Source of the DNA: Methanotorris igneus Kol 5
GTDB taxonomy: Archaea > AGJL01 > Methanococci > Methanococcales > Methanococcaceae
DNA length: 64,000 nt
Reading direction: 5' to 3'
NCBI RefSeq assembly: GCF_000214415.1
Contig: NC_015562.1
Location: 1,589,130-1,653,129, forward strand
Below are positions 18,556-27,505 of this stretch, one piece after another. Under the pieces are notes generated by a model. It worked only from the letters and a program-made list of their open reading frames with translations, searched no databases and was not told where the DNA came from. A program made the translations under genes and the position numbers. Position 1 is the stretch's first letter. Each line of letters begins with the position of its first letter.

Positions 18556-19188
18556 TTATTTTATTTTTAACACTACCAACGGGCTTAAAATGCCCGCAAC
18601 CAATATACCAATTGATGGATAACCAAAATAATAAAACACCAATGCAACAACTCCTCCAACTATTGCCGATGAACCTAATTTTTTAATATTTGGGATTAAT
18701 AAGATGAAATACAATGCCGTTAATGAAAATAACAAAGAAGGGGCGATAATTTCATTGGATAATAAAATATCTCCTCCAAAAATTCCCACCAATGTCCCCA
18801 AAATCCATGACAAATAACTCCCAACCTCCAAACCTAATATATATTTTTCATCCTTTTCCTTTGAGACTATGGAAGAGGCAAAAACCTCATCTGTCAACCC
18901 AAATGCAGTTATAAACTGCTTTTTTAACTCAAACTTCTGGGAAATGAGATAGCCATAAATTATATGTCTTAAGTTTAAAATTAAGGCAACAGATACCGCA
19001 TCAATAACTGAATAAGGTAATAGAGAAATTAAAGCAAACTGACTCGCCCCTGCGAATATTAAGCATGACATGAGCAATATCTCAACCTTACTAAACCCCA
19101 AAGCCAATGCAGAGACACCAAAAGTAATGGCAACTGGTAAATAACCAATAGCAATTGGAAAACTCCCAATTAACCCTCTTTTAAACAT
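18556..19188 (-). CDS. azlC: AzlC-type branched-chain amino acid exporter large subunit
   Basis: A 210-residue polytopic membrane protein of the AzlC family. The start GLIGSFPIAIGYLPVAITFGVSALALGFS and the LIFAGASQFALISLL motif near residues 45-58 are diagnostic. The NLRHIIYGY and TDEVFASS motifs follow. It lies between the XRE-cupin regulator and azlD, so substrate-dependent control of export is likely. The substrate (branched-chain amino acids) is inferred from the family. Confidence 0.88.
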   Translation of the reverse strand: MFKRGLIGSFPIAIGYLPVAITFGVSALALGFSKVEILLMSCLIFAGASQFALISLLPYSVIDAVSVALILNLRHIIYGYLISQKFELKKQFITAFGLTDEVFASSIVSKEKDEKYILGLEVGSYLSWILGTLVGIFGGDILLSNEIIAPSLLFSLTALYFILLIPNIKKLGSSAIVGGVVALVFYYFGYPSIGILVAGILSPLVVLKIK

Positions 19189-19197
19189 ATTCCCAAC

Positions 19198-19743
19198 CTA
19201 AAATAAACTTTTAATTTTCACAATTTCCATTGGAGGATAAATCACCACAACAATTGCTGAAACCTCCTCATCCAATGCCTTATAGATATGTGGAACATCT
19301 CCACAAAATTCAATCTCTTCCCCAACCTTCAAACATTTTGGAGAACTTTTAGAGCCAACAACCATCTTTCCCTTAATAACCAAAACTTTCTCAATAACTC
19401 CTTTTTTGTGCGGTTTTGCTTCTCTAACACTATTTGGCTTTAATTTCATTAAATAAACCTCAATTTTTGGTTTTCCTTCTGATTGCTCTATTAGTTTAAT
19501 AGTTATCCCAAATTCATCGACTTCATTAAATTCTTTTGGTAGTAACTCTCCAAAAGAAACATTTAATGCATCTGCTATTGCCCATAGCGTTGAAATTGTT
19601 GGATTTGCATTTCCAGATTCTATGCTTGATAACGTTGATTTTGAGATTTTAGCAAGTTCTGCAAGTTTGGATAATGATATTCTTTTCTCTTTTCTTAATT
19701 TTGATATCTTCTCTCCAATAATTTTTGAGATGTTGTTGTTCAT
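19198..19743 (-). CDS. XRE-family regulator with cupin domain
   Basis: A 181-residue transcription factor. Residues 1-65 are an XRE helix-turn-helix (ISLSKLAELAKISKSTLSSIESGNANPTISTLWAIADALNVSFGELL), and residues 100-180 a small cupin sensor domain (KGVIEKVLVIKGKMVVG..FCGDVPHIYKALDEE). The ATG at 19743 is chosen because translation from 19785 would run through the operator palindrome and TATA region. It is first in the unit with azlC and azlD and probably controls that exporter and itself. Confidence 0.82.
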   Translation of the reverse strand: MNNNISKIIGEKISKLRKEKRISLSKLAELAKISKSTLSSIESGNANPTISTLWAIADALNVSFGELLPKEFNEVDEFGITIKLIEQSEGKPKIEVYLMKLKPNSVREAKPHKKGVIEKVLVIKGKMVVGSKSSPKCLKVGEEIEFCGDVPHIYKALDEEVSAIVVVIYPPMEIVKIKSLF

Positions 19744-19765
19744 TATATCACACATTTTGTTATTA

Positions 19766-19798
19766 TTGTTCGTAATATAGAACAAAGAATATATAAAG
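19766..19798 (-). promoter_or_regulatory. promoter and palindromic operator of the XRE-cupin/azlCD unit
   Basis: Reading leftward, a TATA-like CTTTATATATTC (19787-19798) is followed by the perfect inverted repeat TTGTTC-N8-GAACAA (19766-19785), just before the regulator start. Its place over the expected start of transcription suggests autorepression. Confidence 0.6.
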
Positions 19799-19832
19799 TT
19801 TTCCTTTTTGTTGTTGAATGTAAAAAATAGTT

Positions 19833-20519
19833 TTATCTAAAATATTCTAAAAATCTTCTTAATTCATTAAGTTCTTCTGATTCAAAGTTCCAATAACCTT
19901 TTTCTGCTCCAACACCAACAGAATAAACAATCTCTGGCATAATTGATAAATATGCTAACGCTTTTGCTTTTGCGATATTTCTAATTATCCCATTGGAATT
20001 CGAAAAATTGTTTCTGTAAAATCCTCTCTGCTTAAAGTACTCATAACTTTCAAAGAACCTCTTAACAGAGCCATTATTATATAAATTTTTAGCACACTCA
20101 ATTAAGTTATCAACACACTGAATTAAAGGACAATTTTTAACAGTCCTTATACACAAATCTTCTAACATTCCATTTTCAAAATTACCTGGCATGATATAAA
20201 CCCCAATTCTTGGATATCCATCAGAAAAAACATACATTTTTTGTGGTGGCTTTAAACCCACATTTCTTAGAATATCACAAACACTTTGAAAAGATGTGTG
20301 TGAATTGTTATCTGCATCAATAATAATTCCAAAAATATTCACATTTCTAAAATTAGAATCTCTGACCCAAACTTTCAATCTGTTTTTAAGGTTATTTTTT
20401 CCATCGTATTTTAAAATTTGAACATCGGATATACCTAAAAAATTTAAAAATTCTTTGAAAAATCTTTTTTCGTCTTCCCCTTCAACAATAAGTATCTTTC
20501 CTTTCGTTATTTTCTCCAT
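19833..20519 (-). CDS. DUF3226 TOPRIM-like protein, partner of AAA ATPase
   Basis: A 228-residue protein whose N-terminus looks like a TOPRIM fold: KILIVEGEDEKRFF supplies the acidic Glu (residues 8-18), and GIIIDADNN near 60-66 supplies the DxD pair. OLD-family and AriB-type nucleases share this arrangement. The ATG at 20519 overlaps the ATPase stop (TAATG) and follows GGAGATGAGG, so the two genes are tightly coupled; an earlier in-frame GTG lies in the ATPase. It is probably the effector nuclease of a two-gene defence module. The function is inferred. Confidence 0.65.
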   Translation of the reverse strand: MEKITKGKILIVEGEDEKRFFKEFLNFLGISDVQILKYDGKNNLKNRLKVWVRDSNFRNVNIFGIIIDADNNSHTSFQSVCDILRNVGLKPPQKMYVFSDGYPRIGVYIMPGNFENGMLEDLCIRTVKNCPLIQCVDNLIECAKNLYNNGSVKRFFESYEYFKQRGFYRNNFSNSNGIIRNIAKAKALAYLSIMPEIVYSVGVGAEKGYWNFESEELNELRRFLEYFR

Positions 20520-21628
20520 TACCTCATCTCCCACTTCATTTTAATCGCTTCTTTAATTGTTTCTCTATCATAATCAATAGCTTTCAACTCATTTTCATAT
20601 CTCTCTATTCTATACAACCTTATATCAACCCCTTCTTCTGCATCATTCTCATGAACATTGCTAAATGCTTCTATACATTCCCATGAATGTGTTGTTGCAA
20701 ATATCTGAACGTTAAATTTCTTTGATGCTTCAAAAATCCCCTTCCATAAAATTTCTAATGACGAATAATGCAAACCATTTTCTATTTCATCGATAAATAC
20801 GAACCCACCCTTTGCATTATATATTGCTGATAAAATAATCAATAATTTTAGAATTCCATCACCCATTACATTTATTGGTATAAGTTTTTTAACACCTACA
20901 TCACAATATATAATGCCGTCTGCCCCAATTCTCAAATCTTTTATAGATGGTTCTATTTCTTGTAATATTTCTATTATTTCGCCAATTTCTTTTGAAATTT
21001 GAAGTTTATTTAACCACCCTGCTATATCATTCATATCCATCTTTGGTGATAAATATACTGATTTTTGTTCTTTTGTTAAGCTAGCTATTTGAGAAATTCT
21101 AACTCCCACAGGAAAAGGAACAACAGATTCTATACTATTATTTTCTTTAATTACAATCTTATTTTTTAATCTTTCTCCCCTTTCCCAAATAGACACTTCA
21201 TAACATTTTTCATCGGTTATATTAGAACCTTCAAATGTTATGTAATTTAAATGTAATCCTCCAATTGGAAAACCACCAATATTCTCATCGTATCTAATCT
21301 TACTTTCATCTATGTAATTTATAGTAAGTTCTTTTTTCTTATATGAATTTATAAAACCTTCAATCTTAACTGGAATGTCAGTATCCATATTATTAAAAAT
21401 TGTCAATAATGCGTTGTTAAAAACTTCTGAATCTATATACATTTTCCTAAAATTTCTAATATTAACTAAATTTAAAATCGACATAGGATTACTTAGTAAA
21501 TAAATCCCTTCAAGAACTGATGTCTTACCGCAATTGTTTTTACCAACAAATAAATTAACTTTTTTTAAATCATCAATTTCAAGATTATTTATACTCCTAA
21601 ATGAGTTAATTATAACTTTTTTAAACAT
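20519..21628 (-). CDS. AAA/OLD-like ATPase of a two-gene defence-type module
   Basis: A 369-residue ABC/SMC-like ATPase of the AAA_15/AAA_21 group. It begins FKKVIINSFRSINNLEIDDLKKVNLFVGKNNCGKTSVLEGIYLL (Walker A GKNNCGKTS at about 28-36). Walker B is GGFVFIDEIENGLH near 275-288, followed by the FATTHSWE switch. It overlaps a DUF3226 TOPRIM-like gene. The pair recalls PARIS (AriA-AriB) or a split OLD nuclease, where the ATPase senses phage protein and releases the nuclease. No phage genes are nearby. Confidence 0.75.
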   Translation of the reverse strand: MFKKVIINSFRSINNLEIDDLKKVNLFVGKNNCGKTSVLEGIYLLSNPMSILNLVNIRNFRKMYIDSEVFNNALLTIFNNMDTDIPVKIEGFINSYKKKELTINYIDESKIRYDENIGGFPIGGLHLNYITFEGSNITDEKCYEVSIWERGERLKNKIVIKENNSIESVVPFPVGVRISQIASLTKEQKSVYLSPKMDMNDIAGWLNKLQISKEIGEIIEILQEIEPSIKDLRIGADGIIYCDVGVKKLIPINVMGDGILKLLIILSAIYNAKGGFVFIDEIENGLHYSSLEILWKGIFEASKKFNVQIFATTHSWECIEAFSNVHENDAEEGVDIRLYRIERYENELKAIDYDRETIKEAIKMKWEMR

Positions 21629-21664
21629 TTACATCACCCCAATAACAAAAAGAAAAATTATAGT

Positions 21665-22963
21665 TTATAATGCCTTCTCAAATGCAATCATCGCACTTAA
21701 TACTTTTTGGTCTTCAAATGGCTTTGCCTGAATTTGCAATCCAACTGGAATACCATTTACATCCCCGCATGGCACAACTCCAGCACAGATTCCACAGATG
21801 TTTGTTGGGACTGTTAAAACATCGTAAGCATACATTTCCATTGGACTCAATTTTTCTCCTAATTTGTGTGGTAATTTTGGAACTGTTGGGCCAACTATAA
21901 CATCAACATCTTTGAGGATTCTCATCATCTCCTTTCTCATAACATTTCTTGCTTGCAGTGCTCTTTTGTAGTATTTACCACTGTATTCTTTTTCACTGAT
22001 GTGTTTTCCAATCAATATTCTCCTCAAAACCTCTTCTCCACAAACTTCTTCTATTCTGTAACCATACCTTCTCCCATCATACTTTCTTGTTGCAGAGAAA
22101 AACTCCACATAGTTAATTAAGTAGTAGGTTGGCAATGCTAAATCAACATACTTATAACTCAACTCAACGATTTCGCAACCCAAATCTCCAAATACTTCAA
22201 TGCCTTTCTCTATCTTATCCCTAATCTTATCATCGGCAACTTCCATAAATTCCTTAACGACACCAACCTTGTAGTTGCTGATATCTTCCTTTTCAAATTT
22301 TGGTGTTTCTACTGTTGTTGAATCACTTGGATCTTTCCCTTTTATTATATTTGTTAATAATAAGGCATCTTCAGCGTTCTTTGTTATAGGCCCTATTTGA
22401 TCAAAACTCATTGCTAAATCACAAAGCCCCTGCCTACTAACAACTCCATAAGATGGCTTAAATCCAACAACTCCACAATGTGAGGCAGGATTTCTAATAC
22501 TTCCCCCAGTATCGCTTCCAAGTGCCATGTCACAGAGGTCAGCGGCAACAGCGGCAGCACTTCCTGAACTACTTCCCCCTGGGATTCTATCTTCTGCCTT
22601 TGGGTTTTTTGTTGGGCCGTAATATGATGTTTCTCCACTACTTCCACATGCAAATTCATCCATATTTGTCATTCCAATTATTAAGGCCCCATTTGCCTTT
22701 AACTTTTTAATGACTGTTGCATCATAAGGGGCTATATAATTTTCAAGTGTTTTTGATGCACATGAGATAGTATAGCCCTTAACGTTGATATTGGCCTTAA
22801 CTGCAATAATTTTACCGTATAATGGTTTATCTTTTAATTTTTCATTTTTTTCTAATTCTTCTGCCTCTTTTAAGACTCTCTCTTTGTTAACTTCAATGTA
22901 TGCATTGATATCCTTCATTTTTTCAATTTTTTCCAAATACTCCTGAACTCTTTCAACAATCAT
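21665..22963 (-). CDS. gatA: Glu-tRNA(Gln)/Asp-tRNA(Asn) amidotransferase subunit A
   Basis: The glutaminase subunit of GatCAB, which amidates misacylated tRNA. The 432 residues contain the amidase triad: the Lys in GKIIAVKANINVKG (about 48-60), the cis-Ser in GSDTGGSIRNPA, and the Ser nucleophile in the GGSSSGSAAAVAADL region (about 128-152). The C-terminal NICGICAGVVPCGDVNGIPVGLQIQAKPFED block is complete. GGTGATTGC precedes the start. gatC and gatB are not adjacent, which is common in archaea. Confidence 0.95.
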   Translation of the reverse strand: MIVERVQEYLEKIEKMKDINAYIEVNKERVLKEAEELEKNEKLKDKPLYGKIIAVKANINVKGYTISCASKTLENYIAPYDATVIKKLKANGALIIGMTNMDEFACGSSGETSYYGPTKNPKAEDRIPGGSSSGSAAAVAADLCDMALGSDTGGSIRNPASHCGVVGFKPSYGVVSRQGLCDLAMSFDQIGPITKNAEDALLLTNIIKGKDPSDSTTVETPKFEKEDISNYKVGVVKEFMEVADDKIRDKIEKGIEVFGDLGCEIVELSYKYVDLALPTYYLINYVEFFSATRKYDGRRYGYRIEEVCGEEVLRRILIGKHISEKEYSGKYYKRALQARNVMRKEMMRILKDVDVIVGPTVPKLPHKLGEKLSPMEMYAYDVLTVPTNICGICAGVVPCGDVNGIPVGLQIQAKPFEDQKVLSAMIAFEKAL

Positions 22964-23188
22964 GCAATCACCATTTTTGTTAAGATTTGTGCTTATGTGC
23001 GTTTAAAAATGATAATCATACCAAAACCTTTGTTTAAATTTTTATTACATTAAATTTCCACACAAAACTATACAAAAACTATTAAATAAATATTGAGCAT
23101 AAAAATTTATCGAAAAGCAAATTAATTACTTTTGGGTTCTTATATGATATAAATATTTTTCATAAATTTAAACTTGTCTTTTTTATTT

Positions 23189-24955
23189 TTATTCATCAAC
23201 ATAGTAGTACTCTCCAATTTCTTTTTGGTATAAATCTCTTTGACTTCCTTCCTTATTTGCCCTTGGCCTTCCTGTATCCGGGTCTCTTCTGAATGTTATT
23301 CCCATCTCTTTTAGGAAGATATTTGCCCCATCTCTCTTATTCATTGGTGATGAACCTTTTCCGTATCTTCCTGGTTCTCCACTGAATACTATGAATCTAT
23401 CTGATATGTAATCTTGGAATAATATGTCATGGTCAACGACAAACATTGCCGCTTCCTTCTCATCCGCCATTCTCCTTATAACTTTGGATACGCTCAACCT
23501 TTGCTCAACATCCAAGAATGCTGATGGCTCGTCAATTAAATAAACATCTGCATCTTTGCTCAAACATGCCGCAATAGCAACCCTCTGCAATTCCCCACCA
23601 GACAAATCTTTAACGTTCATATCCAACAATTTCTCCAGTTGTAATGGCTTAATTATCTCTGATTTGTAGTAGGATGAGTTTATGTTCGTTATTGATGATA
23701 AAAGCTCCTCAACTGTTCCATCATAGTCGGGGGTTATGTATTGTGGCTTGTAGGATATCTTAATATCTCCCTCAACATTTCCTTCATCTGGCTCAATAAT
23801 CTTTGCCAACAACTTAACAAATGTTGTCTTTCCTATGCCATTAGGCCCTAAAATACCAATGACTTCCCCTTTATAAATTTCTCCACCTTCAACTTCCAAC
23901 TTAAAGCCATCCAATGCCTTTGACATTTTTGAATATTTCAGCAATAGAGGCCTGTTAGATGTATCTAATGGTGGCCTTTTCTCAAACTTTATTGGCTCTT
24001 TTCTAAACTTTATGTTCTCCTCCTTCAAATGCCCATCTAAATATGCATTAATTCCAACTCTAACTCCCCTTGGATGGGAAACAATACCATAAGCAGAAGG
24101 AACCCCATAGACAATGTGTATATAGTCAGATAAATAATCCAAAACAATCAAATCATGCTCTACAACAACAACATGTCCATCTAATTCCCTTATTGTTCTT
24201 GCAGCATTGAACCTCTGCTTAACATCAAGCCATGATGTTGGCTCGTCAAAGTAATAGACATCTCCCTTCCTCAAACATGCAGCGGCAATAGCAACTCTCT
24301 GCAATTCTCCACCACTCAACTGGCTCAATTCCCTATCCAAAATATTCTTTAAATCAAGTTTTTCTATAATCTCATCCAACTTCTCCTTTTCATCAATCCT
24401 CTTTAAGATATCAATAACCTTCCCTTTAACAACCTTTGGCAAAACATCCACATACTGGACTTTGTGAATAACCTTAATCTCCTTATTTTTTAATTTTTCA
24501 AAGTAGTTCTGCAACTCTGTCCCTGCAAAGTGCTTTATAACCTTGTCATAAGATGGTTCTTCATCCAATTTGCCTAAATTTGGTATTAACTCCCCACTCA
24601 ATATCCTCAAAATCGTAGATTTCCCAACACCGTTAGGCCCCAAAATACCGACAACTCCTTCTCTTGGAACAACTAAACCATACAATCTAAATCTATTTTT
24701 CCCATAAGAGTGCACTATCTTATCCTCACTCAATTCCTCCGGTAAACCGATGATGGATATGGCGTTAAATGGACATCTCTTAGTGCAGATTCCACAACCA
24801 CTACAAAGTTCCTCTGATATTACTGGCTTTCCTAAGCTTTCATCCATTACAATGGTCTCTTCCCCCATCCTTACGCCCGGGCAGTATTTGATGCATTCCA
24901 TTGCACATTTCTTTGGCTGACATCTGTCGTAATCAATAATTGCTAATCTTGACAT
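23189..24955 (-). CDS. ribosome recycling ATPase ABCE1 (RLI)
   Basis: This twin-ATPase splits ribosomes after termination with aRF1/aPelota. The 588 residues begin with a ferredoxin-like domain holding two [4Fe-4S] motif sets (CQPKKCAMECIKYCPG and CSGCGICTKRCPF). Two nucleotide-binding domains follow (Walker A GPNGVGKST and GPNGIGKTT; LSGGELQRVAIAA in each) with the hinge EPIKFEKRPPLDTSNRP region. GAGGTGATTAA precedes the start. It is monocistronic and flanked downstream by AT-rich sequence (22964-23188) with no gene. Confidence 0.97.
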   Translation of the reverse strand: MSRLAIIDYDRCQPKKCAMECIKYCPGVRMGEETIVMDESLGKPVISEELCSGCGICTKRCPFNAISIIGLPEELSEDKIVHSYGKNRFRLYGLVVPREGVVGILGPNGVGKSTILRILSGELIPNLGKLDEEPSYDKVIKHFAGTELQNYFEKLKNKEIKVIHKVQYVDVLPKVVKGKVIDILKRIDEKEKLDEIIEKLDLKNILDRELSQLSGGELQRVAIAAACLRKGDVYYFDEPTSWLDVKQRFNAARTIRELDGHVVVVEHDLIVLDYLSDYIHIVYGVPSAYGIVSHPRGVRVGINAYLDGHLKEENIKFRKEPIKFEKRPPLDTSNRPLLLKYSKMSKALDGFKLEVEGGEIYKGEVIGILGPNGIGKTTFVKLLAKIIEPDEGNVEGDIKISYKPQYITPDYDGTVEELLSSITNINSSYYKSEIIKPLQLEKLLDMNVKDLSGGELQRVAIAACLSKDADVYLIDEPSAFLDVEQRLSVSKVIRRMADEKEAAMFVVDHDILFQDYISDRFIVFSGEPGRYGKGSSPMNKRDGANIFLKEMGITFRRDPDTGRPRANKEGSQRDLYQKEIGEYYYVDE

Positions 24956-25012
24956 TTAATCACCTCATTATATTTTATAACCAGAGAGACATCTCGCTTT
25001 ACTTGGCATCCA

Positions 25013-25112
25013 TACCATTTGGATGCAACCAAACCGTAAGGTTCGGGCTGCATCCACTGCAACTGTAGTTGCAGGGAAGCTGAATAATCATAAATTATTC
25101 AACTAAACTGTA
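25013..25112. repeat. cluster of miniature palindromes
   Basis: Contains CATCC..GGATG, AACC-GTAA-GGTT, CTGCAAC..GTTGCAG and TTGAATAAT..ATTATTCAA in the order seen in other spacers, upstream of the ABCE1 gene. The remaining spacer up to 25300 is AT-rich and holds no gene that I can see. Confidence 0.6.
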
Positions 25113-25300
25113 ATTTTTGCTCAACCTTTTTAAGGTTGCATTGCTAACCTTGACATTAAATTATCTCATTTCAATTCTGTTTTGAAAAATAAATTATTTG
25201 AGTTTCAAATTATGGACATCCTAAAAGAGTTTTTTGAACGATTTAGTTTTAATTGTTTAATTATTGATATTTTTTATTAATTCTCAATTTAATTGTTTGG

Positions 25301-25810
25301 TTAATTTGATGCGACCTTTTTTAAATTTTGTTGTTTTTTGATATAGTTGGTTAATCCTCCCGCTTCTAAGATTTCTCTTTCTATGCCTTTTGGTGTTTCG
25401 CAGTTTAGGGTGATTTTATCGTTTATTATAATCTTCTCATTTTCCAAGTCAACTTCAATAACGTCCCCATCTTTAACGTGTTTGGTAATACCCTTACAAA
25501 CTATTGGAATTAACCCAATGTTTATTGCATTCCTGTAAAAGATTCTTGCAAAACTCTCTGCTATAACTGCTTTTATTCCGCAATATTTTATTGCTATTGG
25601 TGCTTGCTCCCTACTCGAACCACAACCAAAATTCTCCCCAGCAACAATAACATCCCCCTCTTTAACCTTCTTCGGAAAATCCTCATCAATCCCAGCCATA
25701 CAGTGGGAAGCAAGTTCATAAACATCTGTAGTTCTTAAATATGGCCCTGGAATGATTGCGTCAGTATCAACATCATCCCCAAAAACATGAGCTCTACCCC
25801 TAATCTTCAT
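25301..25810 (-). CDS. hacB: homoaconitase/3-isopropylmalate dehydratase small subunit
   Basis: The small (swivel) subunit of an aconitase-family hydro-lyase. From the ATG at 25810 (GGTGATATT before it) it has 169 residues with [20 protein letters not shown] and the hallmark [22 protein letters not shown]. The YLRT loop at about residues 24-27 is the motif described for methanogen homoaconitase (coenzyme B 2-oxosuberate pathway), against a different YL motif in the leucine-pathway paralogue, so HacB is preferred over LeuD. The large subunit is not in the window. An upstream GTG-type extension is unlikely. Confidence 0.8.
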   Translation of the reverse strand: MKIRGRAHVFGDDVDTDAIIPGPYLRTTDVYELASHCMAGIDEDFPKKVKEGDVIVAGENFGCGSSREQAPIAIKYCGIKAVIAESFARIFYRNAINIGLIPIVCKGITKHVKDGDVIEVDLENEKIIINDKITLNCETPKGIEREILEAGGLTNYIKKQQNLKKVASN

Positions 25811-25906
25811 AATATCACCATTTATTCTTTTTGTGGAAGATTGTATCATTATTAAAATTATTTTATACCAGAAATAGATAGATCCAAAATTTTAATTTTA
25901 AGAAAT

Positions 25907-26037
25907 TAGTCGTTTGCGGATTTTGTAATTTATTTTATATTATTCTATAAATTTCAAAAAGATATGGCGTCCTTAAATTTGGTAGTGCTTATACTCCCAT
26001 AACATTTGGTTATGATCATTTATAACACAAACGACTA
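25907..26037. mobile_element. MITE-like element 3
   Basis: Left end TAGTCGTTTGCGG and right end ACAAACGACTA followed by TA; 131 bases, no coding potential. It contains the CATAACATTTGGTTATG palindrome. The left flank reads AT rather than TA, so the duplication there has decayed. Confidence 0.55.
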
Positions 26038-26089
26038 TATTATATTATAAAAGTGATTAAGAGTGAGTTAAAAAATAAGGATATACGGC

Positions 26090-26365
26090 AAAACCCTTTG
26101 GGTTTTGCCATTAATTTTTAAACTTATTTATATATCAATGAATTTTCAAATAACCTTTATCCTTTCTTAAAATTTGAAATAACACATTAATCCTTAAAAA
26201 TTTACCAAATTATACGGCAAAACCTAAAGGTTTTGCCAAAAGAGGCACTGCCGAGCGTAGCGAGGCAGTGCATCCGATTTGGATGAAACCTTTTTTAAAG
26301 GTTTCTTTCCGAATTATACGGCAAAATCCAAAGGATTTTGCCAAATTTTCTAACGCACACGACTA
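26090..26365. repeat. composite palindrome block ending in a MITE right end
   Basis: Three GGCAAAA(C/T)CC..GGGTTTTGCC-type hairpins (about 26093, 26216, 26321), a GCACTGCC-GAGCGTAGCGA-GGCAGTGC hairpin (about 26244-26270) and AAACC..GGTTT occur here. The interior shares ATTTTTAAACTTATTTATAT and the CTTAAAATTTGAAATAA stretch with MITE copy 6 at 55 kb, and the right edge is CGCACACGACTATA. It looks like an old MITE filled by later palindrome insertions. Confidence 0.55.
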
Positions 26366-26374
26366 TAATAGGAT

Positions 26375-27085
26375 TTAATCCTTTTTCAATTTATCCCTAA
26401 AAACACACATTAACGTGTTTGCTTCTTTTCCACTTATGAATGCCCTACTTATAATCCTTTTAAAGATGACTTTGCATAAATCTTTCCTATAATCTGGAAT
26501 ATTTGATTTATCTACGAATTCATTAAATAACTTAATTAGTATCTCCTTTTCCAATTTTGATGCCACTCTCATTTTAACATTATATGGGATTTCTTTTTCA
26601 TGTTCAACCCTTGTAACATAAAGTTCATACAGAATTACAGCAACAGCATGGGACACATTCATTATAGGGTATTCCTCTGATGTTGGAATAGAAACCAACA
26701 AATCACACAACTCCAATTCTTCATTAGTTAAACCATCATCTTCCCTACCAAAAACAATTCCTACTTTTCCTTCAATTTCCAAACTCCTCTTTGCAAATTC
26801 TCTTGGTGTAATTGGAACTCTCTTCAAATTCCTATCTCCACCAATTGCACCAGATGTCGCTACAACAAAATCAATATCTTCTATCGCATCCTTTAAACTG
26901 TTGTAAAATTTTGCATTGTCTAAGATGTCTTTTGCATGAACTGCCCTGATGTATGCTTCTTTATCTAAAATATCTCTATTTCCAACAATCCTCAATTCCT
27001 TAACTCCAAAATTTTTCATATTTCTTGCAATTGCTCCTACATTTCCACTATATTTTGGATTTACAAAGATTACTATTGGCTCCAT
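26375..27085 (-). CDS. trmJ: tRNA (cytidine-2'-O-)-methyltransferase TrmJ-like
   Basis: A SPOUT (SpoU) 2'-O-methyltransferase of 236 residues. The N-terminal motif VFVNPKYSGNVGAIARNMKNFGV is at about 5-27, the motif-2 block GIVFGREDDGLTNEEL near 108-123, and the SAM-knot motif ISIPTSEEYPIMNVSHAVAVILYEL near 130-155. TrmJ methylates position 32 of the tRNA anticodon loop. GGTGTTTAT precedes the start. It heads a leftward region with nob1 upstream. Confidence 0.85.
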   Translation of the reverse strand: MEPIVIFVNPKYSGNVGAIARNMKNFGVKELRIVGNRDILDKEAYIRAVHAKDILDNAKFYNSLKDAIEDIDFVVATSGAIGGDRNLKRVPITPREFAKRSLEIEGKVGIVFGREDDGLTNEELELCDLLVSIPTSEEYPIMNVSHAVAVILYELYVTRVEHEKEIPYNVKMRVASKLEKEILIKLFNEFVDKSNIPDYRKDLCKVIFKRIISRAFISGKEANTLMCVFRDKLKKD

Positions 27086-27115
27086 ATAAACACCAAATTG
27101 TTTTTCTTTTATTCT

Positions 27116-27502
27116 TTATTTTCTTTTTTTATTTTTTTTTCTTAATTTGTAATAATGATACTCAACAGTTTTTAAAGGAATACTTGTTATCTCAGCAATT
27201 TCCTTTGGATGCTTATCCATGTATTTTTTAATGAGTTCGTCTTTGTTTGTAGGCCTTCCACATTTTGCATCTATACTTTTAACTTCAACGCCTATCTCTT
27301 TTAACGCATTTATAATTTTCTTTGATGTTCGTTGATATTTTGATTTTGGAAGGTATATTTTGTCAATTTCCCAATTCTCTAAAAGTTCAATTACAACGTC
27401 TCTATTCAATTCCTGATTAATATAGACCTCATTATCGTCCATTTCAGTTTCTTTTATCTTTTTTATCAAATCTTCCTTTGATTTTGCTCTTATATATTTC
27501 AT
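27116..27502 (-). CDS. DUF1699-like archaeal protein
   Basis: A 128-residue protein with an N-terminal alpha/beta region and, near residues 100-125, a helix-turn-helix-like KEIAEITSIPLKTVEYHYYKLRKK. The very basic tail KKNKKRK suggests nucleic-acid binding. It begins three bases after nob1 and is probably co-transcribed with it. The resemblance to DUF1699 is from memory and only moderately sure; the function is unknown. Confidence 0.5.
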   Translation of the reverse strand: MKYIRAKSKEDLIKKIKETEMDDNEVYINQELNRDVVIELLENWEIDKIYLPKSKYQRTSKKIINALKEIGVEVKSIDAKCGRPTNKDELIKKYMDKHPKEIAEITSIPLKTVEYHYYKLRKKNKKRK

Positions 27503-27505
27503 AAC

